Shown here piece by piece: positions 11,650-23,500 of a DNA stretch of 64,000 bases (the stretch's first letter is position 1; every line of letters begins with the position of its first letter). This DNA comes from Gyromitra esculenta. Its lineage: Eukaryota > Ascomycota > Pezizomycetes > Pezizales > Discinaceae. Below the pieces are notes generated by a model, which was not told the DNA's origin, made no database searches, and saw only the letters and a program-made list of their open reading frames with translations. The stretch is from positions 124,001 to 188,000 of the forward strand of contig JBCAML010000008.1 in NCBI GenBank assembly GCA_038503075.1, written 5' to 3'. A program made the position numbers and the translations under genes.

Positions 11650-13716
11650 ATGAGCAACGTGCATCTCAGCCAGTCTATAGTCATCGACAGCGAGCCCGAA
11701 GAAGGATATGCGACAGCAGTCTCTAATCAGGCCGTTCATAGTTTGACACCTATTGAAGCATTCTCGGAGGATGTAGGCTGACTCCATCCCCTTGGCTGGT
11801 TCTTCTCCAAATGCTGTGGAGGCCTTTTTTCTTTCTTTTTTCTTCCTTTTTGTGAAGAATTTCTGATACACCTCAGGAATCTGTGTATGGATCCGATTAT
11901 TTCAGCGAGGATTTGTAAGAAAATTATCGTATCCGCGCGATCACGATCACGATCGATACTTTGATACGCTAACAAATTCTCGCGCACAGCGTGAGCGAAA
12001 CAACATCTCTAAATTCTAGTGTGCTACACTATGAATATGAAAACGGTTCGTTAAGTCATTTGGCTTCTTTCATTTGCTTGTTCTTATTTGCTTTTATTTC
12101 AGATATCTTTTATATCTTCTATCTCACCATTATTCGCTATGAGCTAGTTTTATCACAATAAAATTATTTCATAGCAGTCACTAATCTTGGTCCCCATAGG
12201 AAGACGATACCATCGGTACAAGGAGGGACGATATGTTATGCCAAATGATGAGGTCCGTCTCTTAGATCTCCATTGGACCCTTCCCAAACCACATTCCTTA
12301 ACAAAGAAACCCGATCGTGGCAACAGACTGAACAAGATCGGTATGTAACATATTTTCTTTGTCATTACGACTGCTGTAGTTTAATCTTACCCCTGTATCT
12401 AAACTGGTCGTTCTAAAAACTTACATATTTTGAAGTCTAAGGGCTAACAGCAGTTATTTATAAATATGTAGTCTGGACATGATGCATCACATATGCTTGA
12501 TGTTATTGGAAGGGCAGTTGCATATGACTCCAGTTGGCAAAAATCCACAAAAGATCTTAGACGTTGGGACTGGGACTGGGATTTGGGCAATCGACGTTGC
12601 AAAGTAGGATTTCTATAATGCTCGGCCTCGGATCTCTTTGCTTTAGAATTTCGATTTCGGCTTCTAATCAGGACCTCCGATGCAGTCAGTATCCGTCGGC
12701 AGAAGTTATTGGCACGGATCTTAGCCCCATCCAGCCGTCGTGGTACGTATTTTTGAAATGATGACTAAGCCGAAATAAACCAAGCTGATTCGTTGACGTA
12801 GGGTTCCACCTAACTGCAGGTTCGAGATCGACGACGCTGAGAGCCAATGGACGTTTGCGAAAGTAAGTTATATCATTGTCTATAAGACAAGTATTCTCTT
12901 AACTTGGTCTAAAAACAAAATACTCCGCTTGAAATTACTGACTATATTTAATTACCTCTGTTCTTGGAATAGAATTCATTTGACCTTATTCACTCTAGGC
13001 ATTTGACAGGAGCCATTTCGGACTGGAAAAGATACCTAAAGCAGGTGTATGATTCTTTAAAACCTGGTGGTTGGGCTCAATTAGTCGAATACGCCACAGA
13101 TCTCAGGACGGATGATAATAGGTACATACCACAAACCCTAAATTCTATTTGAGCAATCCAACATATATACCTATAACTTAAGATAAAATTACTTGCTCAC
13201 GGTTACTGGAAATATATTACAGCTACCCGCCCGATTGCGCGCTTCGTAAATACTTCAGTCTCTTCTATGAAGCCGCAGAGAGAACAGGAAGAGTAGTTGA
13301 CATAGCACACAAAATCAAGGATATCGCGATTGAGGTCGGCTTCGTTGAAGTCTCTGAGAAAACAAAGAAATTACCTTGGGCTCCATGGGCTACAGACGAA
13401 AAGCTGAAAGAATTGGGACGATATGCACTGTTGAACTGCGAGACGAGCTTTGAAGCATTTGGACTAGCTCTTTTTACTAGAGTTCTAGGGCTGAGCAGAG
13501 AAGAAGCGATTAAGATCTGCTCAGAGTCAAGAAGGGAGCTGAGGAATAAGCAGATTCACGTATATAACTTGCAGTATGTGGACTTTTTTCCCCCCCATAC
13601 TATCTCCATCAGCCAAGATCAAATATCATACGCTCCAAGTCTATTCCTAACAGCAATACAGTCATTTCATTATCGCCCGGAAGCCACTCAAAAAAGCTAC
13701 TAGCTCTAGCTGCTAA
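11650..13716 (+). CDS. LaeA-like SAM-dependent methyltransferase (11 exons)
   Basis: Exons are 11650-11772, 11877-11914, 11990-12045, 12200-12252, 12327-12340, 12472-12603, 12686-12742, 12802-12862, 12973-13121, 13223-13573 and 13662-13716. They total 1089 nt (362 aa) with all phases consistent. The N terminus is acidic. The family landmarks follow in order: YENGRRYHRYKEGRY and MPNDE, then EQDRLDM, motif I LDVGTGTGIWAID, YPSAEVIGTDLSPIQPSW, PPNCRFEIDDAES, and SLKPGGWAQLVEY. This matches the TAM/LaeA-like methyltransferases common in ascomycetes. LaeA itself is a global regulator of secondary metabolism; most paralogues are of unknown substrate, so no LaeA function is claimed. Exon 5 is only 14 nt. 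No biosynthetic cluster surrounds it. The gene appears intact although it sits among relics; the first two exons are the least certain. Confidence 0.85.
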
Positions 13717-14369
13717 TCAAAATTGCCTGAGCTCTCATATCTAGCACTGCTTAGCTTCGGATATCTCACTATGGCCATATCTTTTTTGATTTCTCCCGTA
13801 CAATCACAAACTTGGAGATGTGCTTATCGCTTCTATGATATCACTTAGTGATCTTTTCAAAGTACCGTGATCGAGAGTCTCCTTATAAGTTTCCAATTGA
13901 AAATCATTTTTGGTCCATCACTACTATTGAATCATATAATATCACTCATGGTCAAAATACCTACCTAAGATTTCATTCATCATGATAAAAATATTTCCAT
14001 CAATTCTACATTACCCCATACCATAGATCCATACTTTTATCAGCTTCTATATCTGGATAGCTTACAATCCAGTTTCTGTCCTATTACGATCTTGAACGAG
14101 TGACATAATATGATGATAAATATAGAAACTAAGATGGAAAATGAGAAAGAGCAAAGTAAGCCTATTTCCTCATGGCTATCTCAAACCAATAACTAGAGTT
14201 CAAAAAAACGCAACTTGTTGCCGTACATTCCCATTCTCCGCTTTCCAGCATTTCTACCGTTGTCAATATTCCCATGAAAAGCGAACTTCTCAAAGTACAG
14301 CTCGCCCATGTAGCTCGGATTCACCCTAACATGTTTTGCCAAAATCATCGTGAATTGTTTTGCGTCTAG
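13717..14369. other. AT-rich spacer
   Basis: This is the 3' flank of the methyltransferase gene. It is AT-rich with no coding exon and no clear repeat. Confidence 0.5.
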
Positions 14370-14376
14370 AAAAAAA
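14370..14376 (-). terminator. RNA polymerase III terminator of tRNA-Glu
   Basis: Seven consecutive A on the plus strand (T on the transcribed sense strand) begin 14 nt beyond the 3' end of the tRNA, as expected for a pol III termination signal. Confidence 0.7.
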
Positions 14377-14389
14377 TTTGTAAACATCC

Positions 14390-14460
14390 TCCGATGCGGG
14401 GAATCGAACCCCGATCTGCTCGGTGAAAGCGAGCGATGCTAACCGTTACACCACATCGGA
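14390..14460 (-). tRNA. tRNA-Glu (anticodon UUC)
   Basis: The reverse complement folds as a complete cloverleaf. It has a 7-bp acceptor stem (TCCGATG/CATCGGA), a D-arm with GTGTAACGGTTAGC, and a 5-bp anticodon stem GCTCG/CGAGC around the loop CTTTCAC (anticodon TTC). The variable loop is 4 nt, and the T-arm is CGGGG-TTCGATT-CCCCG. No intron is present. The length is 71 nt without CCA. A-box and B-box promoters are intact, so it is probably functional. Confidence 0.95.
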
Positions 14461-14871
14461 TTTGATATAACAGGGATAGAAATTCTAACTACAAAGCAAT
14501 AAAAAATTCCCCACATCCTGAAAACCCCTTGTAATGGTAAAATATAATTTTTACCAAAAAACATGGATCTTAGGCCGATATATGTATATATCTATCATAT
14601 ATGCTTATTTATCTTGGATATAATCCCAAAAAATAAAATAGTTATCGTAACCTACATATAACCAAGAAATTTATGAAATAAGGGCGTCTAGTATCAAATA
14701 AACTATTGCAGCATTTGTATATTTAAATAACAGTCGTTGGTCTTAAGTTGCTTAAAGCAATTTAATTATCACAGATTTGCAGAATATTTCTCTAATATAT
14801 ATATACCTTCAGATATCAAACAAAAACGTCTAAAGGAGCCAGCCCTAATCGTCTAGAAAAAACCAAATGCT

Positions 14872-16102
14872 TCATGGCAACGCTCTCATCACTCCTTCAA
14901 ACGCCACAAGCGCAATAGCATTAGCTGGGAATGCCCTCAAAAAACATGGGGCGAATCCTCTGTTATCGCCTGTGTGGTTAGTTCGGTGTAGCAAAAAACG
15001 CGAAACCCGCCCGAAGAACGACTCACCTCCAATATCCCTTAGCTCCCGACTCTCTATATATGTCTCTTGCAGCTGCATTCCAGTTCTTATACCTCCTCTC
15101 GCCCTTTTCCAAGCTGTCGGTCATGATACGTTGCTTCACGACGTCGCTTGGGTAGCTGGTCAGCCAGAACATCTGTGCGCTAAGTCCTCCAGCCCAGAAA
15201 TTGATCACTGGAGTGGAGAGATTGGTGTTGGATGCTAAGCAGCGAGAGAAAACTTCATATGAGCCCCACCAGAAGAAGAAAAAGGTCCTGAAGAAGGTGG
15301 TCGCTAAAAGGCCATGGTAAAGCCCTGGAATACCATGAGATCTCACCTATAGCTGGGCTATAAGTGTAGAACTCACAAGATCTTGGGTAGGACAAACAAA
15401 CCAGTTTTTTTATACAGTCAATGGGGCCTCTATACTTCATTCCTTCTGTATTCCCGCGGGCATTGTATTGCACCTGTAAACGTGCCTTTACGTGCTCAAT
15501 TGGAGCAGCAATCAAGCTGACTGTCCAGCCAGCAAACATACCAGCTACACCATGGGCGACTACGGGTAAACGTTCGCGGTTAGGGTAGAAATTTTCCTTG
15601 ATCAGAGTACGGTAGTTCGATAGCGATCCGAGCATCCTGTATTCCGAAGTCAATACCTCATTCTGTTTTCCCAATAACCATCATGAGAGAATCCATACAA
15701 AGAATCCATAAACATCCATCCAACCAGAGGCGGGGTCGCACCTTTGTACAACCCTCTAAATCCTTCATTCCTTATTGTCTGAAGAAGACAGTCCACTGGA
15801 CCTTTGAAATGACTCGATGACGAGGTCTGCAAACGGACCTTGATGGTATCAAACCTACAGTTCAAGTTTCCCGGACTGTTAAAATCTATATGCTACTCAA
15901 CCAAAAACCAAACCAGGTTATACTTACGGATGTCCAACTATTCATAATTCACTTCAATCAGCGACAACAGATAGTGAGAATATGACTAGACGAGAGAGCC
16001 CCCACCACTCAACTTTGCAATCCCCGAAAACACTCCCGCTACAAATCCACGGTATGGCGAATTCTGTCGCCGTTCAGTAGCAGCTTTGGGAGGTTGATCC
16101 AT
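14872..16102 (-). CDS. mitochondrial carrier (SLC25) family transporter, 6 exons
   Basis: Minus-strand exons are 16102-16006, 15937-15928, 15854-15699, 15636-15402, 15346-15027 and 14959-14872. Together they make 906 nt, 301 aa, the normal size for the family. The start is MDQPPKAATERRQ. Three tandem carrier repeats are present with signatures PFDTIKVRLQ, APIEHVKARLQ and YPSDVVKQRI, each at the end of an odd-numbered helix, plus GFRGLYKG and GAKGYWRG matrix-helix motifs. Such proteins exchange metabolites across the inner mitochondrial membrane. The substrate is not assigned; the repeats recall the carnitine/amino-acid branch (Ymc/Crc-like), which is inference. The second exon is only 10 nt and, together with its flanking split codons, encodes the VGHP just before the first signature. 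Confidence 0.9.
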
Positions 16103-16693
16103 AGTACGCAGGCGGAGAAAACACAATTACGTGTCTCGGATTTCCAATTCGCCCGGCGAGGGGTTGGTGAGAAAGGTTGAGGCTCTTGCAAAATTGGAAA
16201 CGCTTGGCAGTTCAATTCCGGGAAATTCCGTACTTCCTCTAGCCACCAAAATCTTGAACTCAAAAGTTATTTACTCATTAGATATATTCATCCAGACTCA
16301 GAACCCCTTGATCTTTTCTCTCCAAATATCGATCATAACACGGGTTTAATAGGGAAATCTAACCCTACAACAAAATTAAAAGCAGAAGCAGTCCGAACAA
16401 ACACGTTTTTAAGAGTGATAATCGTGATCCGCGGATGTACAATAATGTCACGGTGACGAGCCAGAAACGCTGCGCATTAACACTTCATTTCTACGTCACA
16501 TTTCTACAACATCCATTCATAAAGGAAATCCCACTACATAACACAAGTCCCCTGCTGCTCCAGCTCCACGCATCTACCTAAACGATCCAATTACAACTAT
16601 ATCTAAAGCCCAAGCTTTCTACGATATTTACAATATTCCTTATTCCTTCTTTGATTTTTCCATCATAATTCAGACACACATAAAACATCCACA
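16103..16693. promoter_or_regulatory. shared divergent promoter region
   Basis: This 591-bp interval separates the start codons of the mitochondrial carrier (-) and the SMP-domain gene (+), so it must hold both promoters. The side next to the SMP gene is C/T-rich (about 16540-16690). No recognised factor site is claimed. Confidence 0.5.
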
Positions 16694-17100
16694 ATGTCTG
16701 AAAGAACCTTCCACGTAACCAAAGAAGATATCCGCAAGCTCGAATCCCGCGAATCCAAAAGGCACGGCGGTAAAACTCCTGCAGATTCTGACGCCTCGTT
16801 CCTAAAAGTACTAAACACCCTCCCTTTCAAAAAACGGGATAATATGTTAATAATCCCACTCAGTCAATCGTCGATAGCCAAAAGAACCGCTCTGGAGACC
16901 CAAGCGTTAACCTTGAACTTCCTGAAGATCCACCAAGAGCCGGAGACATGGAGTCTGCCGACAATCGTAAAACTGGCGGTATAGGCTCAGGTAGATTCTC
17001 TGGGGAAATCTCGACCGAAAAGGATCCGTTCAGGGAACCGGCCGTACAGGGTAGCGCCGTGAGGGAGGACGGGAAGGTATTACATAAGGCTACTATATAA
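16694..17100 (+). CDS. small SMP-domain-like protein (2 exons)
   Basis: Exon 1 is 16694-16807 and exon 2 is 16864-17100; the 56-nt intron is phase 0 and the product is 116 aa. It reads MSERTFHVTKEDIRKLES, then ESKRHGGKTPADSDASFLK, and across the splice SIVDSQK. The order [TK]xEDxRKxESxESKxHGGxxPxDSD is what I associate with fungal proteins carrying a seed-maturation-protein (SMP) domain, which in plants are LEA-like stress proteins. The C-terminal half is Gly/charged and probably disordered. There is no signal peptide or membrane segment. A role in stress or dormancy is inferred from the plant family only. Reading through the intron gives an alternative 96-aa frame that loses the conserved residues, so the spliced form is preferred. 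Confidence 0.75.
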
Positions 17101-19503
17101 ATGAGGTGTTATGCTTTTTCAATTGTGATATAACAAATGATTCTATAGATTAAAAATACAAGATGAATTTGATTGCTGCAAACTGACTGTTGACCAAGCA
17201 GTCCTTGGCCAATTTTGCCTAAAGCTGATCCAAGTAATTAGGGAACACGTGCATGATATCTACGCACACCAAAGACCAAAAGGAGCCTACGAGCGCTAAG
17301 TTACCTAAGCTGGCAGGTCTCCCCATAGCGAAGTCATCCTTCCCCAAGCGGAGACTTTGCCTAGACATCCAATCACTTAATAAGTCCGAACAACGCGTGC
17401 CCTCCACTTCGATCAGCCTATAGAACACGAGATTAAGAATACATCAATACACAAGTCAACTTTGACCGAGTGACTCTACATGATCAGGGCTACTTTATCC
17501 AGAAAACCCCAAGGGACCCCTCTCCCCTCCCAGCCAGGAGTGTTCCCGTGAAAAAATATATCTAGATGCACAAACCCCACATATTTCTAAACGTCAAACG
17601 AGTCATCAGAAAATGGAAAGAAAAAAAAAACCTATTTCCCAAATTACGTAATATCGGCTTCGCGAGTGATATTACGTGACTCTGAAAAGAAGGGCTACAG
17701 AAAAAAAGCATATAGGTAAATTTAGACCGCACTCCCTATACCACATTACAAGTTGATTGAAAGATCCTTCCCCAACCAGCATAAGACCCCACTACTGTAG
17801 TCATATTCCCCGCCCAGATCGACGAACCCCAGAAGCAGAAGAATGAAAATTAGAATATGACAATCAGCCCACCACACCCTTCGCATACTAACTAAATTGA
17901 GCTCGAAAGTGCAGTCTACTTTAAGTTTATGACTATACTTCTAGGCTGAATAAACATAAAGCGGTAATTGGTCGAACTCCAACCAGGCAACTGCCAAGCC
18001 ACCCACATGGAAAAAAAACCGATTTCCCTTTCTTTACCCAGCGCCGTGGTAAGTATTAGCAAGTGCAGTAATCCCGTTCCATTTAGGAAGTTAGTAACCT
18101 ACTCAAGCGGCCGGAATCTCTTCAGGTCATGTGACCCGATTTGACACGTTCACCTCTCAGTAGTTAATGAAAAGATTCCGACCGCTTGAGTATATTAAGA
18201 GACGATGTGATTTTACATGAAGAGAGTGGTTTTCAGTCACTGAGGGTCTTAAACAAAAGTGTCTAACTAGATGATACGCGCAGGTGCGAATTACGGTGTA
18301 TTTGTGTTTTGTCAGTCCTAGATTTAACGCCTGAAGGAAAAGTCGCGACATTTATATCTGAGGTGTATTGATATCCATTAACGGCTATCTAGTGTTATCT
18401 GTGTCCAAATACCCTCGGAAGCCACGAGTGATGCACTGTGATTCCGATATGTCTCCACCCACACTATCACTTCAAATCCCACACCCCTTGTTTAACCCTG
18501 TTTGCACTAAAGCCTAAGTCGACGCCACACTCATACAAATTCCTGAGAGCGAAATGTTACCTGATTTAGCGGTACCCTCCCACCTGGTATGGCCTAAGAA
18601 AACACTAGCTCACGTAGTAACCCACTGAGTTCCCCAACTTTAGAACAAATCCCCTCCAAACCCACACATAAATAAGTAGGTAAAACAAGAACTTTATTCA
18701 CATTCAACACCCATACCAATACCCGTTCCATCCTACAGCCCAACCACATCAAGGCCAGTGATGATCATAAAAATACACACATTTCGTCCCATCCTCCATG
18801 CCCCATCAGCATCATCATCATCATATCCTCCAACCTCTATTTCGTGCCTCGAATCCCTTCTTTTTCTCAAAAGAATGAAGCGAAAAGATAAAAAGACAAG
18901 TGAAAAAAAAAACCAAACCCCAATGCTCCAAACGAAGGAAGAGAGAAAAAATACAGATAGGTGCTTAAAAGTATTTGGATAGTCTCTCGAGCGAGAGACT
19001 TCGAGGGGATAAGCATCAAGAACAATTTTGTTTTTTCATAGTAGCCACCCATCTTCAGAAAAACAGATCCAAATCAAAACAAAAGATAACCAGTGATACA
19101 CGCCAATATGAAAAGAAAAAAAAGATATTCCCGTTCCCAGCACCTCGTCCTATGGAAAATCCAACGAGGAGAGAAAAACTAGGAATTAGGTGGTGATTCC
19201 TCCAGCACAACGGTTGGCCACGCTGACTTATTCAACCGCCAGGGTATCACTCGCGACAACCGAAAAAAATGTTGGATGAAAATGAGGGAAAAGAAAAAAA
19301 TACAACTTATCCTCATTCCTAGCACCCATAAAAGATAAGGAGAAATAAAATAGGGTAAAAAAATAAAACCATAGCCGGATAGGTATTGGGTATCAACAGG
19401 AACAATCAAGAATTGAGAAAGAAAGAAAAACCGGATATATCATACGCCTCTCAGTCCCCAGGTAGGCGATTCAATCGAAAATCAATACCTAACCCATTCG
19501 CTT
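17101..19503. other. intergenic region with small inverted repeats
   Basis: No gene is recognised. An inverted repeat with 12-bp arms occurs at 17644-17655/17668-17679 (core ACGTAATATC). The miniature element at 18102-18190 is listed separately. A CAT microsatellite lies at 18811-18824, and A-rich low-complexity sequence at about 18890-19410 probably includes the 3' UTR of the minus-strand gene to the right. Confidence 0.5.
18102..18190. mobile_element. 89-bp miniature inverted-repeat element, TA-flanked
   Basis: Terminal inverted repeats of about 20 bp begin CTCAAGCGGCCGGAATCT at 18102 and end with the complement at 18190; two mismatches are both transitions. TA dinucleotides flank both ends (18100-18101, 18191-18192), consistent with a Tc1/mariner-type target duplication. 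There is no coding capacity, so it would be non-autonomous. Confidence 0.65.
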
Positions 19504-20595
19504 TTAAATCATTTCGCCATCTCCCATTCCGTCGCCACTCATAATTCCTAAAGGATCTGCATTGTTGTTTCCGCCCCCAAATGCCTCTTCCCAAATCGTC
19601 TCCAATTCCAAATCACCCCGCTTCTCGCCACCACAGACGCTCCATCTCTTCCTCTTATCCATAGCACCTCTCCTCCCAACGCCAAAATTGTCTCGGGGAC
19701 CATCCATAGAACTTCTTCGCCTCCCACCATTCGATTCGTCCTCATCCGCTTCGGATGACGAGGACGACGATGAGCTTTTAGCAGCAGCACGAGCGAGCGC
19801 TTCTTTCATTTCCGCTTCCAAAGCCTCTGCCTCAGCATCTGGAGAGTCAGGGATTGTATCAAGCGAGGAGATTGATGGTGAGCGAGAGCGAGCTGATGTA
19901 GGCGTTGAAGGAGACGAGGAACTCGCAGAGGAGTATGACGAGGGGATAAAAGGCTCGTTGACAAGATACGAAGGTGGTGGTGGGGAAGGTTGCGACCCAA
20001 GTGTTGGTGACGAGGGGTGAAATCCAGATCCAGAGTGGTAGGAGCTACCTCCTCGTGGTACTCCCAACGGTGATTGCGAGTATGCCCATTGACGAGTGGG
20101 CGAATTTGACCGTGGACCTGGCCGACGGGTAGTTGGAGATGTGGGCGTTGGGGGGGTGTTGGTAAGGGTGTACCTAGGACCTAACTCTGAGAATGTAGAT
20201 ACAGGAGGTAGAGAACTCGATCTGAGCAAAGGTGGTGCATACTGCCGTGGAGATGAGGTAGGAAAGGGTGAGAACCCAGAGAGCGAGGGAATTCCCACGC
20301 TAGACGGGGTGGTGGATGACTTTGAACGCATGTGCTTCGACGACATGGATCTTTTCCCGGTCGGTAGCGTATTAAACCTGAAAAAAGGTGAAGGGGCGGG
20401 AGCAGCAGCAGTCATCGGTAAAACTGGTGATGATGGTCGCGGGGGAGAAACAGAAGCGGGAGATGATGTTGAAGAAGATGAGGAAGGAGAGGAACCGGAG
20501 TCGGAGCCAGCTTCTGATGAGGGATGTTGTGGTGGCTGTTGTTGGTGTTGTTGTATGGATTCAAGCGAAGAGCCCAGGAATGTGGAGTGCGGCAT
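19504..20595 (-). CDS. Ser/Pro-rich low-complexity protein of unknown function
   Basis: This intronless minus-strand frame is taken from the first ATG (MPHSTFLGSSLESIQQ) and gives 363 aa. The upstream 340 nt on this strand contain no ATG, which supports this start. The protein is dominated by Ser, Pro and Thr with a Gln/His tract near the N terminus, several SPxR-type sites and a serine run. It ends in a more structured segment: RKRWSVCGGEKRGDLELE followed by TIWEEAFGGG. There is no signal peptide or membrane helix. The basic SP-rich body suggests an intrinsically disordered, phosphorylated cytoplasmic or nuclear protein. The C-terminal motif, being less biased than the rest, is the likely conserved core. 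I do not recognise a family. Confidence 0.75.
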   Translation of the reverse strand: MPHSTFLGSSLESIQQHQQQPPQHPSSEAGSDSGSSPSSSSSTSSPASVSPPRPSSPVLPMTAAAPAPSPFFRFNTLPTGKRSMSSKHMRSKSSTTPSSVGIPSLSGFSPFPTSSPRQYAPPLLRSSSLPPVSTFSELGPRYTLTNTPPTPTSPTTRRPGPRSNSPTRQWAYSQSPLGVPRGGSSYHSGSGFHPSSPTLGSQPSPPPPSYLVNEPFIPSSYSSASSSSPSTPTSARSRSPSISSLDTIPDSPDAEAEALEAEMKEALARAAAKSSSSSSSSEADEDESNGGRRRSSMDGPRDNFGVGRRGAMDKRKRWSVCGGEKRGDLELETIWEEAFGGGNNNADPLGIMSGDGMGDGEMI

Positions 20596-23500
20596 TAGGG
20601 GGCAGCTGTGAGAATACGATGATCTCACAACACAGCTGAGCGCAGAGAGAGATGGACTCAGCGGGAAGCTTGAAATTGTGGGATGCGAGGTTTTTTCTAT
20701 CTGTCTGTCCAGTCACCAGGCGGGTGATGGCAGCTGATGTCGTAACCGTAGTGAGGATCAATGTGGTGACTGGCGGAGTGACGGAGGGACTGCTCGTTAC
20801 TGGCTGATTCCTATGGCGACCGTTTGCGTGGGTTGCTCGGGAATCGAACAAGAATGTGCGGTACGCGAACCAGCAGTGGTACTGTGCAAAAAAATAAATA
20901 AAGAAGAAAGTGCAGAAAGGTTGCCGTCAAGCTGCTCTCATCCAGCTTGATGTATGCAGCAGATGTAGGTATATGGATGGATAGTTGTATGTATGTGTGC
21001 AGTGCCCTGGACTGCGCTCTTATTTCCCCCTTAGGTAGAACAGAGCATGCGTGCCGGTAGTTCCCTTCCAGTGATGGACGATGGATGGATGGACGAAGCT
21101 CCAAGCTCGAGTTCTCAACTGAACCCTCGAGTCCGCTAGCAGTATGGTACAACCCTGTTCCAGCCCCCCAAGTGTGAACGAAAGATGAAGCAACACGATT
21201 CCGAACTCAGCCTGTCCGAACAATATATAAATTTTCTTGCAAATAAACTGCCCTCAGTGTCGTTTGGATTTCGTCTAGATGTCGTCGCTCTCGTTGCACC
21301 TTCGTTGCGGCCTGTCTGTCTTTTTCTTCGTCCCCTAGCGTGAGGACCCTACTTTATCCAGGTAGCGTCTCTGGTCAACTGAAACACAGTAGCCGCAGGA
21401 ACAGGGAGAGAGGCTTGGAAAAGCGCACGCCCCCCTCAAGCACGTTGACGCTAAAACAAGCAGTCCAGACAGACGTGTTGCCTTTCGCTCCCCCCCTTAA
21501 CACAGTGAGGGCCTCCGAGTTATGAGTCGGGGCGAGTCAGGTCCAGTCAAGTTGAACCGTAACTGGTGAAAATTTTCGGACGGGGCTTTTTTCTCTTAAA
21601 TTGTCCCAAATCCCAGCTCTGGAAACTGAGATCTTGTGGCAACAGTCATAGACAGGTGCTGCTTGATTGGGAAAGAAAAGCCACAGGGTCGCATAAAAAC
21701 ATGCACGCTCTTTTCGTAACGGACTGAGCAGCTGGCTCCTGGCTCCTGGCTCGACGGACTGGTAGATGAAATGGTTCAAGGATGATGCTCCTGAGCTGTT
21801 ATGAAGGGAAACGGGGACGCCTTTCCGTTATGTATGGATGCTCATAACGTAACGTACAGATGATACTCATATCTACAGAGTACTAGACCAGTAAATAGGT
21901 CATACATGTATGTACGCACTTACCCGTGCCCGTTCCAGTACCTCTCCATTTTAGCCTTTCACCAATACATCAGTACAACGCCCACCACCATCCTGTTGCT
22001 CTTGATTAGGAATCTTTTTTTTTCTTTCCCTTTCATTTCCTGGTGGGATCGTTTCTTCCTATCAATTGTGTCCCCCCAAATTCATACCCTCTTTTTTTCT
22101 TATCCCGATATCACAATATGTATTGGCGCTCGCATATACTCATCAACCATTTTCGTATCTATATCTGCTCGGATCCTATTATGATGCGATGCTCTACTTG
22201 ATACAGACTCGTACAAGATCCTTCTCCACTTTTCGTACTGTCGCGTCTATACCCGTCTACCCAGCGAGTGCCTAGCCAGCAAAACCCTGGATAAAGCGCT
22301 TGTGCATTCGCAGACGGTGCGGGGTTTCCCCGGCTTTGACCCCGGGGGTTCGGAGAAGGTACATGTAGAAGGAGAAAAATATTTTAAACCAGGTCGGAAG
22401 GGATAGGCCTTGCCTATCTAGTGCAGGTAGTCTTGGTTTCCCCGCGTCTCGGTGAGTATCCTTATCGGCTGCCGGCCTTTGGTGTCGGCTCATCACAACG
22501 GACTTCATCTGAATGTACTCTACCAAGGGGGAGTATGTCGCGTTACATGTATCCATATGTATCGGTAGGGATGGAGCTTGTCGCTGGCGATAAACACACC
22601 TTCCATATCTCGGACAGGCAAGCCGAGTCCCTCGCGGCATCTCCCATTCTCACTCTCTACTCGCCTACGCCGCGATTACATACATTTTGTTTGATTACAT
22701 GTACATAGGCTTTCGTTTTGTTTTTTTTTCGCGTATGGGAAACCTTATCGCCTTCCCCTTCAACTCTAGCGCAGAGGGTTGCTTCTCGAAGGCTGCCCCC
22801 TTTGGCGCAACGCTTCTTCTCCCCTGCATCATTTCAGAAGGTCCCTGGCGTTTCCACCTGACTTCAAGCAACGACGACAAACGTCGAGCGCGAAACGTGC
22901 TCCTCGAATGATAACCGATGACTTACAGGTGCGGAAGGTTGTACCGACGCGGTAGGCATTATGCTTTAGTTTAGGATTTCCTATGCGGTACTGGGTATGC
23001 GCGTACTCAGCGCAAGATCTATGCAATGTAGCGCGCCTACTCTCAAGGTATGATACGTACATGCGATATTTCCCCCAGTGCTATAGGCATCGAACTAGGG
23101 CTTTTTTCCTCGGATAGCAATCAAATCCCCAATTCAGGTCCTAGATCGCGAAGCTCAAAGCTTCGGCGTACCGTCTGTAGGCACCAGAAAGGCTGGGGGC
23201 TTGCATGTATCTATTGTGGTCTCCAATACGGCGACGTGTTCCCCGCAAACCACCACCCTCCCTCCCTCCCTGGTTGGTTCCGTTGGGAACTGTGTCCGTG
23301 CTCGGAAAACGTCCTTTCTGTTAAATCCGCATTTTGAACATTGAGTGCTTTTTAACCAAGATCTACCCGCCGGATGGGCCTCCTCCATCAAGCATGAGCA
23401 TTCACGGTTGTCACTTGCGATGGCGAGGGAAGGTGTGCATGTATCACTTGACGCGATTGGGTGCGTGCCGAAGCGAAGGATACCCGTGCACGTTCTGTCA

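Noticed and set aside
11650..13716. Initial suspicion that the methyltransferase is frameshifted after MPNDE
   Set aside because: A 74-nt intron (12253-12326) with a CTTAAC branch point restores the conserved EQDRLDM frame, so no frameshift is needed.
17219..17428. Minus-strand frame of 69 codons with LSDWMSRQSLRLGK
   Set aside because: No ATG start, no splice partner and no recognised motif; length is within chance expectation.
19562..20611. Several plus-strand frames of 150-170 codons
   Set aside because: Shadows of the minus-strand Ser/Pro-rich gene; Asp/Glu/Gly-rich antisense of Ser codons.
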